This document shows, piece after piece, positions 1 through 5,542 of a DNA stretch of 7,462 nucleotides (its first letter is position 1; every line of letters starts with the position of its first letter). Source of the stretch: an uncultured Oscillospiraceae bacterium (GTDB lineage Bacteria > Bacillota > Clostridia > Oscillospirales > Acutalibacteraceae); NCBI GenBank assembly GCA_900549675.1, contig URPG01000100.1, forward strand, positions 1-7,462. The letters are read 5' to 3'. A model generated the notes under the pieces. The model did not search any database and had not been told where the DNA came from. It saw only the letters and a program-made list of their open reading frames with translations. Both the position numbers and the translations under genes were made by a program.

Positions 1-542
1 ACCGGATTTCTGGATTTGCCGCCGGCTTTCATAAGGCCGCCAGCCATATTGTAAACCACATTGAATACCATTCCACCGGAGTAAATTTGCAGATAAGTCA
101 CAGATTCCTGTAAAATCTCTGTAGGTGTATTCATCCAGACCAGCAGCGGGCGGCTGAACAGAATACCGCCCACGGTCAGCAGCAGCCCAAGTATTACTGC
201 GATCGCCAATGCTGTATGGACAGCGGCATGAACCCCCTTTTTGTCCTTGGCTCCCAAATGCTGAGAAACCACCACTCCGGCACCGACCGCCGCTCCCTGA
301 CTGAATGCGATCAGCAAATAAATCAAGGACGTGCTGGAACCGACCGCCGCAAGGGCGTCCCGCCCCACATCGTTGCCGACAATGATGGAGTCAACAGCAT
401 TGTACATTTGCTGCAGGAGATTTCCTAAAATCAATGGAACGGAAAAAAACAAAATGCTTTTGAAGATACTGCCTTCCGTCATCAGGGCTATCGGTTGATT
501 CTCGTTTTTGCAAGCTTTTCTTTTCAAAGCTAATGTGTTCAT
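1..542 (-). CDS. MATE family multidrug efflux transporter, N-terminal 180 residues (cut by window edge)
   Basis: Predicted inner-membrane MATE antiporter, a family that exports cationic drugs and metabolites using a Na+ or H+ gradient. The reading frame stays open from ATG at 542 to the window edge and gives about 180 of the usual 440-460 residues. Visible family signatures are MTEGSIFKSILFFSVPLILG at the first helix, followed by the typical NLLQQMYNAVDSIIVGN stretch and DALAAVGSS. At least four hydrophobic segments follow, including LAIAVILGLLLTVGGILF. The start is supported by AGGAGGTT at 555-562, which lies inside the end of the upstream small gene, so the two are probably translationally coupled. 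The promoter at 799-827 and the divergent LysR gene suggest LysR control. Substrate cannot be told from this sequence. The family call is secure; drug specificity is unknown. Confidence 0.93.
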   Translation of the reverse strand, partial: MNTLALKRKACKNENQPIALMTEGSIFKSILFFSVPLILGNLLQQMYNAVDSIIVGNDVGRDALAAVGSSTSLIYLLIAFSQGAAVGAGVVVSQHLGAKDKKGVHAAVHTALAIAVILGLLLTVGGILFSRPLLVWMNTPTEILQESVTYLQIYSGGMVFNVVYNMAGGLMKAGGKSRNP

Positions 543-552
543 GTTATATTCT

Positions 553-774
553 TTAACCTCCTAACTTTCGTATTAAATAGTCGAGACAATCCAGCTTGTG
601 CTGATTGTTGTGTATTTCATCAAGCAGGCTGTTCCGCCATCCACGAAGCAATAGAAATACTTCTTTGTTTTGGTTATTTTCTAATGCCAAAATAAATCTC
701 TCAATAAAGGTGTCTTCACATCCGGCATCCTTCAAATTTTGTATGACAGCATCTGATGCTATTTGATGGTTCAT
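553..774 (-). CDS. Small helical protein of unknown function, 73 residues, first gene of the MATE operon
   Basis: I cannot assign a named function. The start is placed at ATG 774 rather than a longer in-frame ATG at 822, because AAAGGAGGG (781-789) lies six bases upstream of 774, and the ATG at 822 would fall inside the promoter -35 element. The product MNHQIASDAVIQNL... is predicted almost wholly helical and charged. Its C-terminus (SLLDEIHNNQHKLDCLDYLI) resembles the helical dimerisation tail of some small regulators, and it has no signal peptide or membrane segment. The stop TAA at 553-555 overlaps the Shine-Dalgarno of the MATE gene, so co-translation is likely. It is probably a conserved small partner or regulator of the transporter locus; that role is inferred from position only. 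Confidence 0.8.
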   Translation of the reverse strand: MNHQIASDAVIQNLKDAGCEDTFIERFILALENNQNKEVFLLLRGWRNSLLDEIHNNQHKLDCLDYLIRKLGG

Positions 775-780
775 TTGCGT

Positions 781-789
781 CCCTCCTTT
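781..789 (-). promoter_or_regulatory. Ribosome binding site deciding the start of the 73-residue gene
   Basis: Minus-strand AAAGGAGGG lies six bases before ATG 774. It favours this start over the longer in-frame ATG at 822, which overlaps the -35 element and has no Shine-Dalgarno. Confidence 0.85.
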
Positions 790-798
790 GCGATTCAA

Positions 799-827
799 AG
801 TATATAACGATTTTTCTTTCATATCAA
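799..827 (-). promoter_or_regulatory. SigA-type promoter of the small gene-MATE operon
   Basis: On the minus strand, TTGATA (827-822) and TATACT (804-799) are separated by exactly 17 bases. Each hexamer differs from consensus at one position. The expected transcription start is near 792, a few bases ahead of the ribosome binding site, so the leader would be very short. Confidence 0.75.
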
Positions 828-832
828 ATACT

Positions 833-860
833 TATAAACAATGAAAAGTCATAGTTTACA
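833..860. promoter_or_regulatory. Imperfect inverted repeat between divergent promoters, candidate LysR site
   Basis: TATAAAC (833-839) and GTTTACA (854-860) pair at six of seven positions across a 14-base gap. The right arm covers the -35 of the lysR promoter and the left arm lies about 6 bases upstream of the opposing -35. This is where a LysR-type protein that autorepresses and activates the divergent operon would bind. The link to LysR is inferred; the arms do not by themselves prove a T-N11-A box. Confidence 0.4.
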
Positions 861-883
861 GGAATGATTAAATCCTATATAAT
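855..883 (+). promoter_or_regulatory. SigA-type promoter of the lysR gene
   Basis: TTTACA (855-860) and a perfect TATAAT (878-883) are separated by 17 bases. The start of transcription would fall near 890, about 20 bases before the ATG at 913. Confidence 0.75.
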
Positions 884-912
884 GATGCCAAAAGCGACAA
901 GGAGAAATACTG

Positions 913-1791
913 ATGGAATTACGATTGCTTCGCTATTTTTTAGCAGTTGCACGAGAAGAAAACATTACTCGTGCTGCGGAATCTCTGCATATTACGCAGC
1001 CTTCTCTATCGAAACAGCTGATGGAATTAGAACAGGAATTAGGAAAGCAGCTTTTCATCCGGGGAAAAAGAAAAATCACGCTGACCGAAGAAGGTGTCCT
1101 TCTCCGTAAGCGTGCAGACGAAATTCTGATGCTGTGTGAAAAAACCAGGCGTGAAATTGCCCAGGATTCTGACTTGATCGGCGGTGTTATTTCTATCGGC
1201 GGTGCCCAGTCAACTGTCGTGGCACAGGCAACCTCTCTGATAGCGGACAGGTATCCGGGAGTGAAGTTTCAGTTTTTCAATGGTGACGCTGAAACTCTGA
1301 TGGAGCGGCTCGACCACGGCACCTTGGATTTTAGTATTCTGATCGAACCTGTTGACCTTGTGAAATATGAACATCTTCCCCTAAACGAAACTGACGAATG
1401 GGGACTGCTCATGCAAAAAGATTGCTCTCTTGCATCCAAAGAAATCATTCGTCCAGAGGACATTCAAGGTGTTCCGCTCATTCTGCCTCAGCGTATTGGC
1501 TTGCAGAGGGAGCTTTCCGCTTGGGCAGGGATTCCAATGGAGCAGCTGAATACCATTGCCACCTTCGACATTTTATTTAACAACCCTTCTCTTTTAATTA
1601 AAAATGGACTTGGATATGCATTTGCACTGCGGACACTGGTAGACACCAGCGAAAGCCCCACACTTTGTTTCCGCCCATTGGAACCGGCAATCAAAATTCA
1701 ATATGGTCTTGCATGGAAACGGTATCCAATATTCTCTAAGGCGGCAGAGAAATTTATTGAACAGATAAGAGAGTTGATTGATGATCAATAA
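913..1791 (+). CDS. LysR family transcriptional regulator
   Basis: Cytoplasmic DNA-binding regulator of 292 residues, the usual family length. Residues 1-60 form the winged helix-turn-helix, with the family pattern LRYFLAVAREENITRAAE followed by LHITQPSLSKQL and a wing ending RKITLTEEG. A linker helix to about residue 90 joins this to a periplasmic-binding-protein-like effector domain (about 92-290), containing the ordered pieces GGVISIGGAQS and LDFSILIEP. The start is supported by AAGGAGA at about 899-905. The gene is transcribed divergently from the small gene-MATE operon, the classical LysR layout, so that operon is the likely target. The inducer cannot be predicted. Codon use and integrity look normal, unlike the region to its right, so this is probably the last undamaged chromosomal gene before the mobile block. 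Confidence 0.95.
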   Translation: MELRLLRYFLAVAREENITRAAESLHITQPSLSKQLMELEQELGKQLFIRGKRKITLTEEGVLLRKRADEILMLCEKTRREIAQDSDLIGGVISIGGAQSTVVAQATSLIADRYPGVKFQFFNGDAETLMERLDHGTLDFSILIEPVDLVKYEHLPLNETDEWGLLMQKDCSLASKEIIRPEDIQGVPLILPQRIGLQRELSAWAGIPMEQLNTIATFDILFNNPSLLIKNGLGYAFALRTLVDTSESPTLCFRPLEPAIKIQYGLAWKRYPIFSKAAEKFIEQIRELIDDQ

Positions 1792-1815
1792 ACATTAAAA
1801 AGGAGTTGGCAACCC

Positions 1816-1893
1816 ATGTCAAAATTATCGTCGGGTATGCTCTTGTGTATCGCAGAGAGCAGAATACAGATTGTCAGAACTATGTGAAAATCT
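1816..1893 (+). pseudogene. Serine recombinase/resolvase N-terminal relic
   Basis: An AAAAAGGAG ribosome binding site (1797-1805) precedes ATG 1816, but the literal frame stops after 23 residues. If one A is restored in the A-run near 1822-1825, the frame reads MSKIIVGYALVYRREQNTD, then CQ. This matches the conserved start of resolvase/invertase serine recombinases, GYARVSxREQNxDRQ. Three differences are each explained by one base change: Arg to Leu, the catalytic Ser to Tyr, and Arg to Cys. The frame then ends in TAA at about 1893, so only about 26 of 180 or more residues remain. The protein would have been a site-specific recombinase of a mobile element. The match is short but position-specific; I rate it likely rather than certain. 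Confidence 0.5.
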
Positions 1894-2061
1894 AATACTG
1901 GTTCTTGCTTTTATGTGGAATTGGGGAGAATCATATAAAGTTCGTTATATCTGGTGTGGTATCTTTAACTATGGGAAACTCCTGTCTCATATTTCGACAA
2001 TGTCTGCCTCCGTTTATGCTTCGTTGAGCTCCCGAGCTTTTAACGCCTTCACGTTTTGGGC
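1894..2061. other. Stretch with no recognisable gene
   Basis: No frame on either strand here gives a protein I recognise or a start with a ribosome binding site. The minus strand after the terminator has two short broken runs (for example AQNVKALKARELNEA before a stop) that could be residue of further phage genes. Probably eroded DNA between the recombinase relic and the phage block. Confidence 0.4.
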
Positions 2062-2086
2062 AAAAGAAAAACACCCCGAAGGATGT
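2062..2086 (-). terminator. Intrinsic terminator after the Prp gene
   Basis: On the minus strand ACATCC-TTCG-GGGTGT forms a six-pair stem (one G-U pair) closed by a UUCG tetraloop, followed by TTTTCTTTT. It begins 4 bases past the Prp stop codon. The plus-strand equivalent has a mismatch and no T-run, so it works leftward. Confidence 0.8.
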
Positions 2087-2089
2087 TCA

Positions 2090-2377
2090 TTACGTAAATG
2101 TTATGCAATTATATTCATCGGCAATATCGGCCATGCCTAAAAACCAAGAATCTACCAGCAGCTTTCCGGCATCTGATAGATCACTCCATTCGATTACCTC
2201 CATTCCACTGACTGTTTCTGCACAGATTCTGTCACTGGCGAGGTCTCTGAGCGAATTGATCAGATTACAGGTCAATGCTGATACCGCAGCACACGCCCGG
2301 TCGATACCGTCTGAACCTTTTCGGCAGGCATGACCGGTCATGTGAATGTTGTTCGGTGTTATGGTTATTTGGATCAC
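2090..2377 (-). CDS. prp: Prp-type (YsxB-like) cysteine protease, phage-associated
   Basis: Product of 95 residues, close to the usual 100-110. In Firmicutes the chromosomal Prp cleaves the N-terminal extension of ribosomal protein L27, and close relatives in phage structural modules process capsid or scaffold proteins. Two catalytic signatures are visible in the right order: GHA with His16, and CAAVSAL with Cys29, about 13 residues apart as in the family. GTG at 2377 is chosen over the ATG at 2413, because AGGAGGTGAT (2381-2390) sits seven bases upstream of the GTG and the longer form would read through the terminator. The absence of neighbouring L21/L27 genes and the presence of portal and minor capsid remnants mark it as the phage version. 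Its substrate has probably been lost with the capsid genes. Confidence 0.82.
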   Translation of the reverse strand: MIQITITPNNIHMTGHACRKGSDGIDRACAAVSALTCNLINSLRDLASDRICAETVSGMEVIEWSDLSDAGKLLVDSWFLGMADIADEYNCITFT

Positions 2378-2380
2378 TGG

Positions 2381-2390
2381 ATCACCTCCT
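2381..2390 (-). promoter_or_regulatory. Strong ribosome binding site fixing a GTG start for Prp
   Basis: Minus-strand AGGAGGTGATCC is almost a full complement of the 16S rRNA 3' end. It lies directly before GTG 2377, which argues against the longer ATG start. Confidence 0.8.
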
Positions 2391-2402
2391 GAAAATGAGT
2401 AC

Positions 2403-2433
2403 AAAAATACCACCGGTCATTACGACTGGTGGT
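2403..2433 (-). terminator. Intrinsic terminator between the immunity-like gene and Prp
   Basis: Minus-strand ACCACCAGTC-GTAAT-GACCGGTGGT makes a ten-position stem with one mismatch, followed by ATTTTTG. It starts three bases after the stop of the 66-residue gene. On the plus strand the mismatch becomes a G-U pair, but there is no adjacent T-run. An intrinsic terminator inside a phage late operon is unusual and would cut Prp off from the upstream promoter. Confidence 0.65.
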
Positions 2434-2435
2434 GA

Positions 2436-2636
2436 CTATACAAATTCTACTGTATTTCCAACAAATTCCCCTTTTCCTTCAATTGCAATATGCTTTGGAA
2501 GATCATAAACAGGGACGGGCTCATATTCCTTACCTTCAATTCTGTATTTACTATATTTTTTCAACGGAATATCCTCATTTAACTCAAGTGCAGTATATTT
2601 TCCTATTTGCCATTGACTTAAAACCGTTCTCATCAT
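2436..2636 (-). CDS. Small protein downstream of the capsid-toxin gene, candidate immunity protein
   Basis: Product of 66 residues, predicted mainly beta strand. It has the pattern GKYTALELN, YSKYRIEGKEYEPVPVYD, and a C-terminal end FVGNTVEFV. I recall similar short proteins following phage minor capsid genes but no named family. The stop of the upstream gene and the ATG overlap (TGATG at 2634-2638), and GGAG in AAAGGAGAG lies seven bases upstream, so translation is coupled. A GTG at 2639 would add one residue and is less well spaced. A tiny gene coupled directly behind a toxin-like C-terminal domain is the usual place for an immunity protein; that is inference from layout. There is no signal peptide or membrane segment, so it would act in the cytoplasm. 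Confidence 0.72.
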   Translation of the reverse strand: MMRTVLSQWQIGKYTALELNEDIPLKKYSKYRIEGKEYEPVPVYDLPKHIAIEGKGEFVGNTVEFV

Positions 2637-3776
2637 CACAGCTCTCCTTTCCTAAATTTTTCCAGTTGTTTCTGATATTCTACAAGCTGTTTCTGTGTCA
2701 CTTCTATCTCATTTCTAGGAATTTTATATTTATTAGCATTATCCAATAAATATTGTTTCGCATCTATTTCGTTTAATATACTGCGAAGGGGTTCCCCTTT
2801 ATCATCATTCATTTTAGCTATGTTTTGTTCAAAATGATATGTTTCTTCCAACACTTCGCTAATGCATACATCCTTACGAAAGATTAGAGCATCCCCCACA
2901 ATTGAAGCTGCTGCCCCCTGTTTTTCCAAATGTTCCTCTGCTTCTTTTGTTCCACGAATAATAATTGCCCCCTTCTTTTTAACGGCTATAGTCAAATTAT
3001 TAAAGACATCATCGCTAATGAATTTCAATCCTTTTCGAGGATCAGAAGCTTTCCTCTTCAATTCTATTATATCAGAGCTAAACGGTTTTTCAATATATTC
3101 TCCAACTCTTTTATATTTTGCATTTGAGATTCTTCCCCGTCCATCAATATAGATCCTCTCCCGTTCTTCCTTGAGTCCCATCTTCCGAGAGAATACCGCA
3201 TATTCATTAAGCTGTCCCTGATACTTTGCTTTTTGGAGCATTACTTCCTGTGGATCAGCACCGCCTTTTTGCAATAGCTGCACCTTTTCACGTTGTGCCC
3301 TCATCGCCGTCTCCATCTGTCTCTGTCGCTGTTTGGCTTCGTAAAGAGTGTATTCTTTACCACGGAACTCAGTCGGCTCGCTTTCTTTCCGATTCTGTTC
3401 GTCTAGCCAGTCATCCGTATAAGTTCGTACCGATACACCGGGAACAAAAGGGAAATAAGTATGGTAGCAGTTTGCTCCACATAGTCCGGTTACTGTACCG
3501 AGTCCACAGACATCATACAATTGCTGCTGACTCCACACTCTGCCCTGCCATATCGTATGCGTTGGTCTCGCCCCTGCGTGCCATTCCACTTCAAAATATT
3601 CCGTACCGAGCTTTTCAGCATTATATTCCGCAATCTTCCCAGAAAGCCACGTCAGTCCGGTCATGACAGCCCGTCTTTTTGATTCTCCGCACAATATCCT
3701 GGATAATCCTGACTTCAAGATCTGCGTATCTTGCCACAATTTTGCTGGCGATCTTTTCCTTATATTCATTTCTCAT
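2636..3776 (-). pseudogene. Phage minor capsid protein (Phage_min_cap2-like) with C-terminal toxin-like domain, internal deletion
   Basis: Two frames together make the gene. ATG 3776 starts MRNEYKEKIASKIVARYADL and continues to RIKKTG, the expected N-terminus of a minor capsid protein next to the portal, but that frame stops at 3621. From about 3675 a second frame takes over at RRAVMTGLTWLSGK and runs open to 2636. It includes VEWHAGARPTHTIWQGRVW and CGANCYHTYFPFVPG, hallmark segments of phage minor capsid 2. About 200 or more central residues are missing and the frame is shifted. The second frame can also be read alone as 377 residues from ATG 3769. Its last 130 residues differ from capsid sequence and contain LEETYHFEQN (E308-E309-x-x-H312-x-x-Q315) plus NEIDAK near 334. 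This looks like a zincin-type toxin domain, as in phage polymorphic toxins carried on minor capsid proteins. The toxin reading is inference. Confidence 0.78.
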
Positions 3777-3777
3777 A

Positions 3778-4084
3778 TCACTCCATCACCTGATTTTGCT
3801 CGGGAAGATTCTGACGGGCCTGCTCGACCAAAAGCAAAAACACACTCTGAAACTTCTCCGTTCTTCCAGCTCACTGGGAAAATATTGGGTGCATCCACAT
3901 ATTCAATTCCAATCTTTCCTGATAGTACGGAGCCGTCCTCGTTCACTTCCGTATCATACAAATACGGAATGTATGCAACTGTTCCGGTGTATGCCTTATA
4001 CGAGTATTTCTTCGCATTCGCATAGTTCAAATCGCAGAGTGTAGATTTCTTCATATTTTGTGATATAATATTTTGAAGATGCCA
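3778..4084 (-). pseudogene. Phage portal protein remnant with internal deletion
   Basis: From about 4054 leftward the frame reads CDLNYANAKKYSYKAYTGTV, then YIPYLYDTEVNEDGSV and GKIGIEYVDAPNIFPVSW, ending ECVFAF. This resembles the central part of SPP1-type portal proteins. After about 3830-3845 the sequence jumps to another frame, LLLVEQARQNLPEQNQVME with stop TGA at 3778-3780, which looks like a portal C-terminus. It sits one base ahead of the minor capsid ATG, as in intact phages. The N-terminal part is absent: upstream the frame meets TGA at 4085-4087 with no homologous sequence between. An intact portal has about 450-500 residues; about 110 remain. It would have formed the dodecameric DNA gate of the capsid. 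The assignment rests on residue patterns and gene order. Confidence 0.65.
4061..4069 (+). promoter_or_regulatory. Extended -10 promoter candidate upstream of the restriction-modification remnant
   Basis: TGATATAAT is an exact extended -10 (TGnTATAAT) on the plus strand. The -35 region (about 4040-4046) is poor, which extended -10 promoters tolerate. It points toward the methyltransferase-endonuclease pair, away from the phage block. AT-rich sequence makes chance matches common. Confidence 0.35.
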
Positions 4085-4087
4085 GGG

Positions 4088-4254
4088 TCAAAAGCCCCCA
4101 ACAAAGGTGCCATATCTTTGCGGAGGAATATTATTTTCATTGATTCTGCACAAGGTACAACTTTTGGAAAATGCACTACGCAATTCAAAACTTGCCAGGA
4201 TTACGGGACAACCTATATTCCGTTTACCGACCCTTCGGTTATCAGTTCCTTTAA
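4088..4254. other. Unassigned segment between portal remnant and methyltransferase fragment
   Basis: Open frames exist on both strands (a 65-residue plus frame from a TTG at 4073, and a 77-residue minus frame ending at 4088), but neither has a ribosome binding site or a product I recognise. Both ends abut truncated genes, so this is probably a leftover piece from between two deletions. A small hairpin ACCGA-CCCT-TCGGT lies at 4227-4240 with no T-run. Confidence 0.35.
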
Positions 4255-4656
4255 TTCGATAATAATGTAGCAACTCTAGAAAGACTAGAAATCCTTTCAC
4301 ATTACTTAAAGAATCCAACAAATAACGGTAAGTATTCCGTGAAAGATATTAGAGATATGGAAGGAAAAATAATAGACACACGTATGAATGATCTTCGCAT
4401 TTATGAAGGGCGTTGTCCTACATTAAGAGCACAACGAGACGGTGTATTGTATGTTAAAAACCACACCATATACCAGCTGACTGGGTACGAAGCTTTACTT
4501 CTTCAAGGCTTTCCTAAAGAATATGCCGACAGAGTTAAGGGCGAGGTTTCTGATAGACATCTTCTGATGCAGGCAGGAAACGCAATGACAGTAAATGTAT
4601 TCAAACTACTTGGACAATCCATTATTGGATTCCTGGAGGTGAATAATGAAACGTAA
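4255..4656 (+). pseudogene. C5 cytosine-specific DNA methyltransferase, C-terminal fragment
   Basis: The frame opens after TAA at 4252-4254 and runs to TAA at 4654-4656. It contains the late motifs of the family: RMNDLRIYEGRCPTLRAQ after the target-recognition region, motif IX as LTGYEALLLQGFP, and motif X as QAGNAMTVNV. The N-terminal half with the AdoMet-binding FxGxG, the catalytic PCQ and the ENV motif is absent on both strands of the window, so this piece cannot methylate DNA on its own. No ribosome binding site precedes the first possible start (GTG 4339). An intact enzyme has about 330-420 residues; 133 remain. It overlaps the next gene by 11 bases, the layout of a restriction-modification pair. 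A split two-subunit enzyme is possible but unlikely, because nothing upstream matches. Confidence 0.82.
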
Positions 4657-5200
4657 TTATGATGAATGTGTTACTAAATATTCAGATTCTTTTGTAAGAG
4701 TTGTGCTTGACCCCGGATACGTTTCTCGAATCCAAAACTTTGTTACTGAATTGGTTGAGGCTAAGGCCAAGGAAGATCATCACAAGATAGACTCTAACAA
4801 GGAAGTCAAAAGATTTACAACTGGCTTTTTAGGAGAGGCTGCACTTGAGAAACTATTCGGAATACCCATTATTAATTGGACTATAGGTTATTCTGGTCTT
4901 TATCATATTCCAGATATTCCCGGCTATCGAGTTGGAATAAAAACAGTCGAACGAGACAAGTTTCCGATTATCTTTAAGGACAATTCATATCCACAAATAA
5001 TTTGTATTAAAAGCACAAAATATAACAATTTAATATTTGTATGTGGCTTGGCTACAAGTAATGTCTTAAACAACTATCAAGATGACGATTTGATTCTTGA
5101 CCCTAATTTACGAGCAAGAGGAACGAAAACCGGTTTTTATGGATTTGAGCAATTAGTTCCTATTAAGTCATTAAATGACTTATCTACATATAAAAAATGA
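4646..5200 (+). CDS. Probable type II restriction endonuclease (PD-(D/E)XK-like)
   Basis: Intact frame of 184 residues with an excellent ribosome binding site, GGAGGTGA (4635-4642), inside the end of the methyltransferase fragment and a start that overlaps it by 11 bases. No named enzyme is recognised. A nuclease-like core can be traced: GFLGEAALEKLFG with Glu64 in a helix, then YHIPDIPGYRVGIKTVE with Asp90 and Lys99 on adjacent strands, then a hydrophobic strand PQIICIKS. This fits a PD-(D/E)XK fold, with the usual acidic residue before Lys replaced (GIK) and possibly supplied by Glu64. The protein would be cytoplasmic and cut unmethylated phage DNA. A complete nuclease beside a broken methyltransferase would be toxic unless it is inactive, unexpressed or protected by another enzyme. 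Function is inferred mainly from the neighbour. Confidence 0.6.
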   Translation: MKRNYDECVTKYSDSFVRVVLDPGYVSRIQNFVTELVEAKAKEDHHKIDSNKEVKRFTTGFLGEAALEKLFGIPIINWTIGYSGLYHIPDIPGYRVGIKTVERDKFPIIFKDNSYPQIICIKSTKYNNLIFVCGLATSNVLNNYQDDDLILDPNLRARGTKTGFYGFEQLVPIKSLNDLSTYKK

Positions 5201-5214
5201 AAGCGAGGTACTTT

Positions 5215-5542
5215 GAATATTCTCGTGCGGCTTGTTGATTCGAAATTCAACCTGTGATAAAGTTTCATCGTTTATGATTTCGGGACGCTCGGGTGCACCT
5301 AAATATCCAGAATTACCATATACAACATGGTCGTCTTTACGAATCAATTTTGAGGTTTCAGAATTTTGTTCTTTGTAGACTTTGGTGCAGCAATCAGGCT
5401 CGCATCCACAATCGTTCCACTATTGTTGTTCATTAAAATCTATGTGCATAAAAGTACGCATAGCATAACTGTCATAAATGGAATCCTCGATTCCTTCATC
5501 AGACAGATTGAACCAAATCTGCATAAGATACATGCGAAGCAT
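5215..5542 (-). mobile_element. IS5-type transposase relic with multiple internal deletions
   Basis: Three pieces of one transposase follow in the right order on the minus strand. Piece A (5542-5420) reads MLRMYLMQIWFNLSDEGIED, then SIYDSYAMRTFMHIDFNEQQ and a stop. Piece B (about 5418-5360), in another frame, reads GTIVDASLIAAPKSTKN, holding the first catalytic Asp. Piece C (about 5355-5222), in a further frame, reads KLIRKDDHVVYGNSGYLG, then APERPEIINDETLSQVEFRI. The second catalytic position, normally VYGDSGY, is Asn here. The N-terminal part, the segments between pieces and the C-terminal part are missing, and I find no terminal inverted repeats. It cannot be active. Its left end abuts the endonuclease gene and its right end runs into the first codons of the next gene. 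Confidence 0.82.

Noticed and set aside
216..428. Plus-strand frame of 70 codons at the left edge
   Set aside because: Antisense to the MATE transporter, which has clear family motifs.
864..1109. Plus-strand open frame of 81 codons overlapping the start of lysR
   Set aside because: It lies in another frame over the well-supported LysR helix-turn-helix and has no ribosome binding site; a shadow.
2103..2749. Several plus-strand open frames opposite Prp and the immunity-like gene
   Set aside because: They are antisense to genes with good ribosome binding sites and recognisable motifs, and have no starts of their own.
2862..4044. Plus-strand open frames opposite the minor capsid and portal remnants
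   Set aside because: Composition reflects the coding strand beneath; no ribosome binding sites or recognisable products.
4073..4321. Opposed short frames (65 and 77 codons) right of the portal remnant
   Set aside because: No ribosome binding site, no recognisable product, and the minus frame runs into the methyltransferase coding region.
5478..5540. N-terminal extension of the 121-residue protein from ATG 5478
   Set aside because: These codons are the reverse complement of the transposase relic and no ribosome binding site precedes the ATG.
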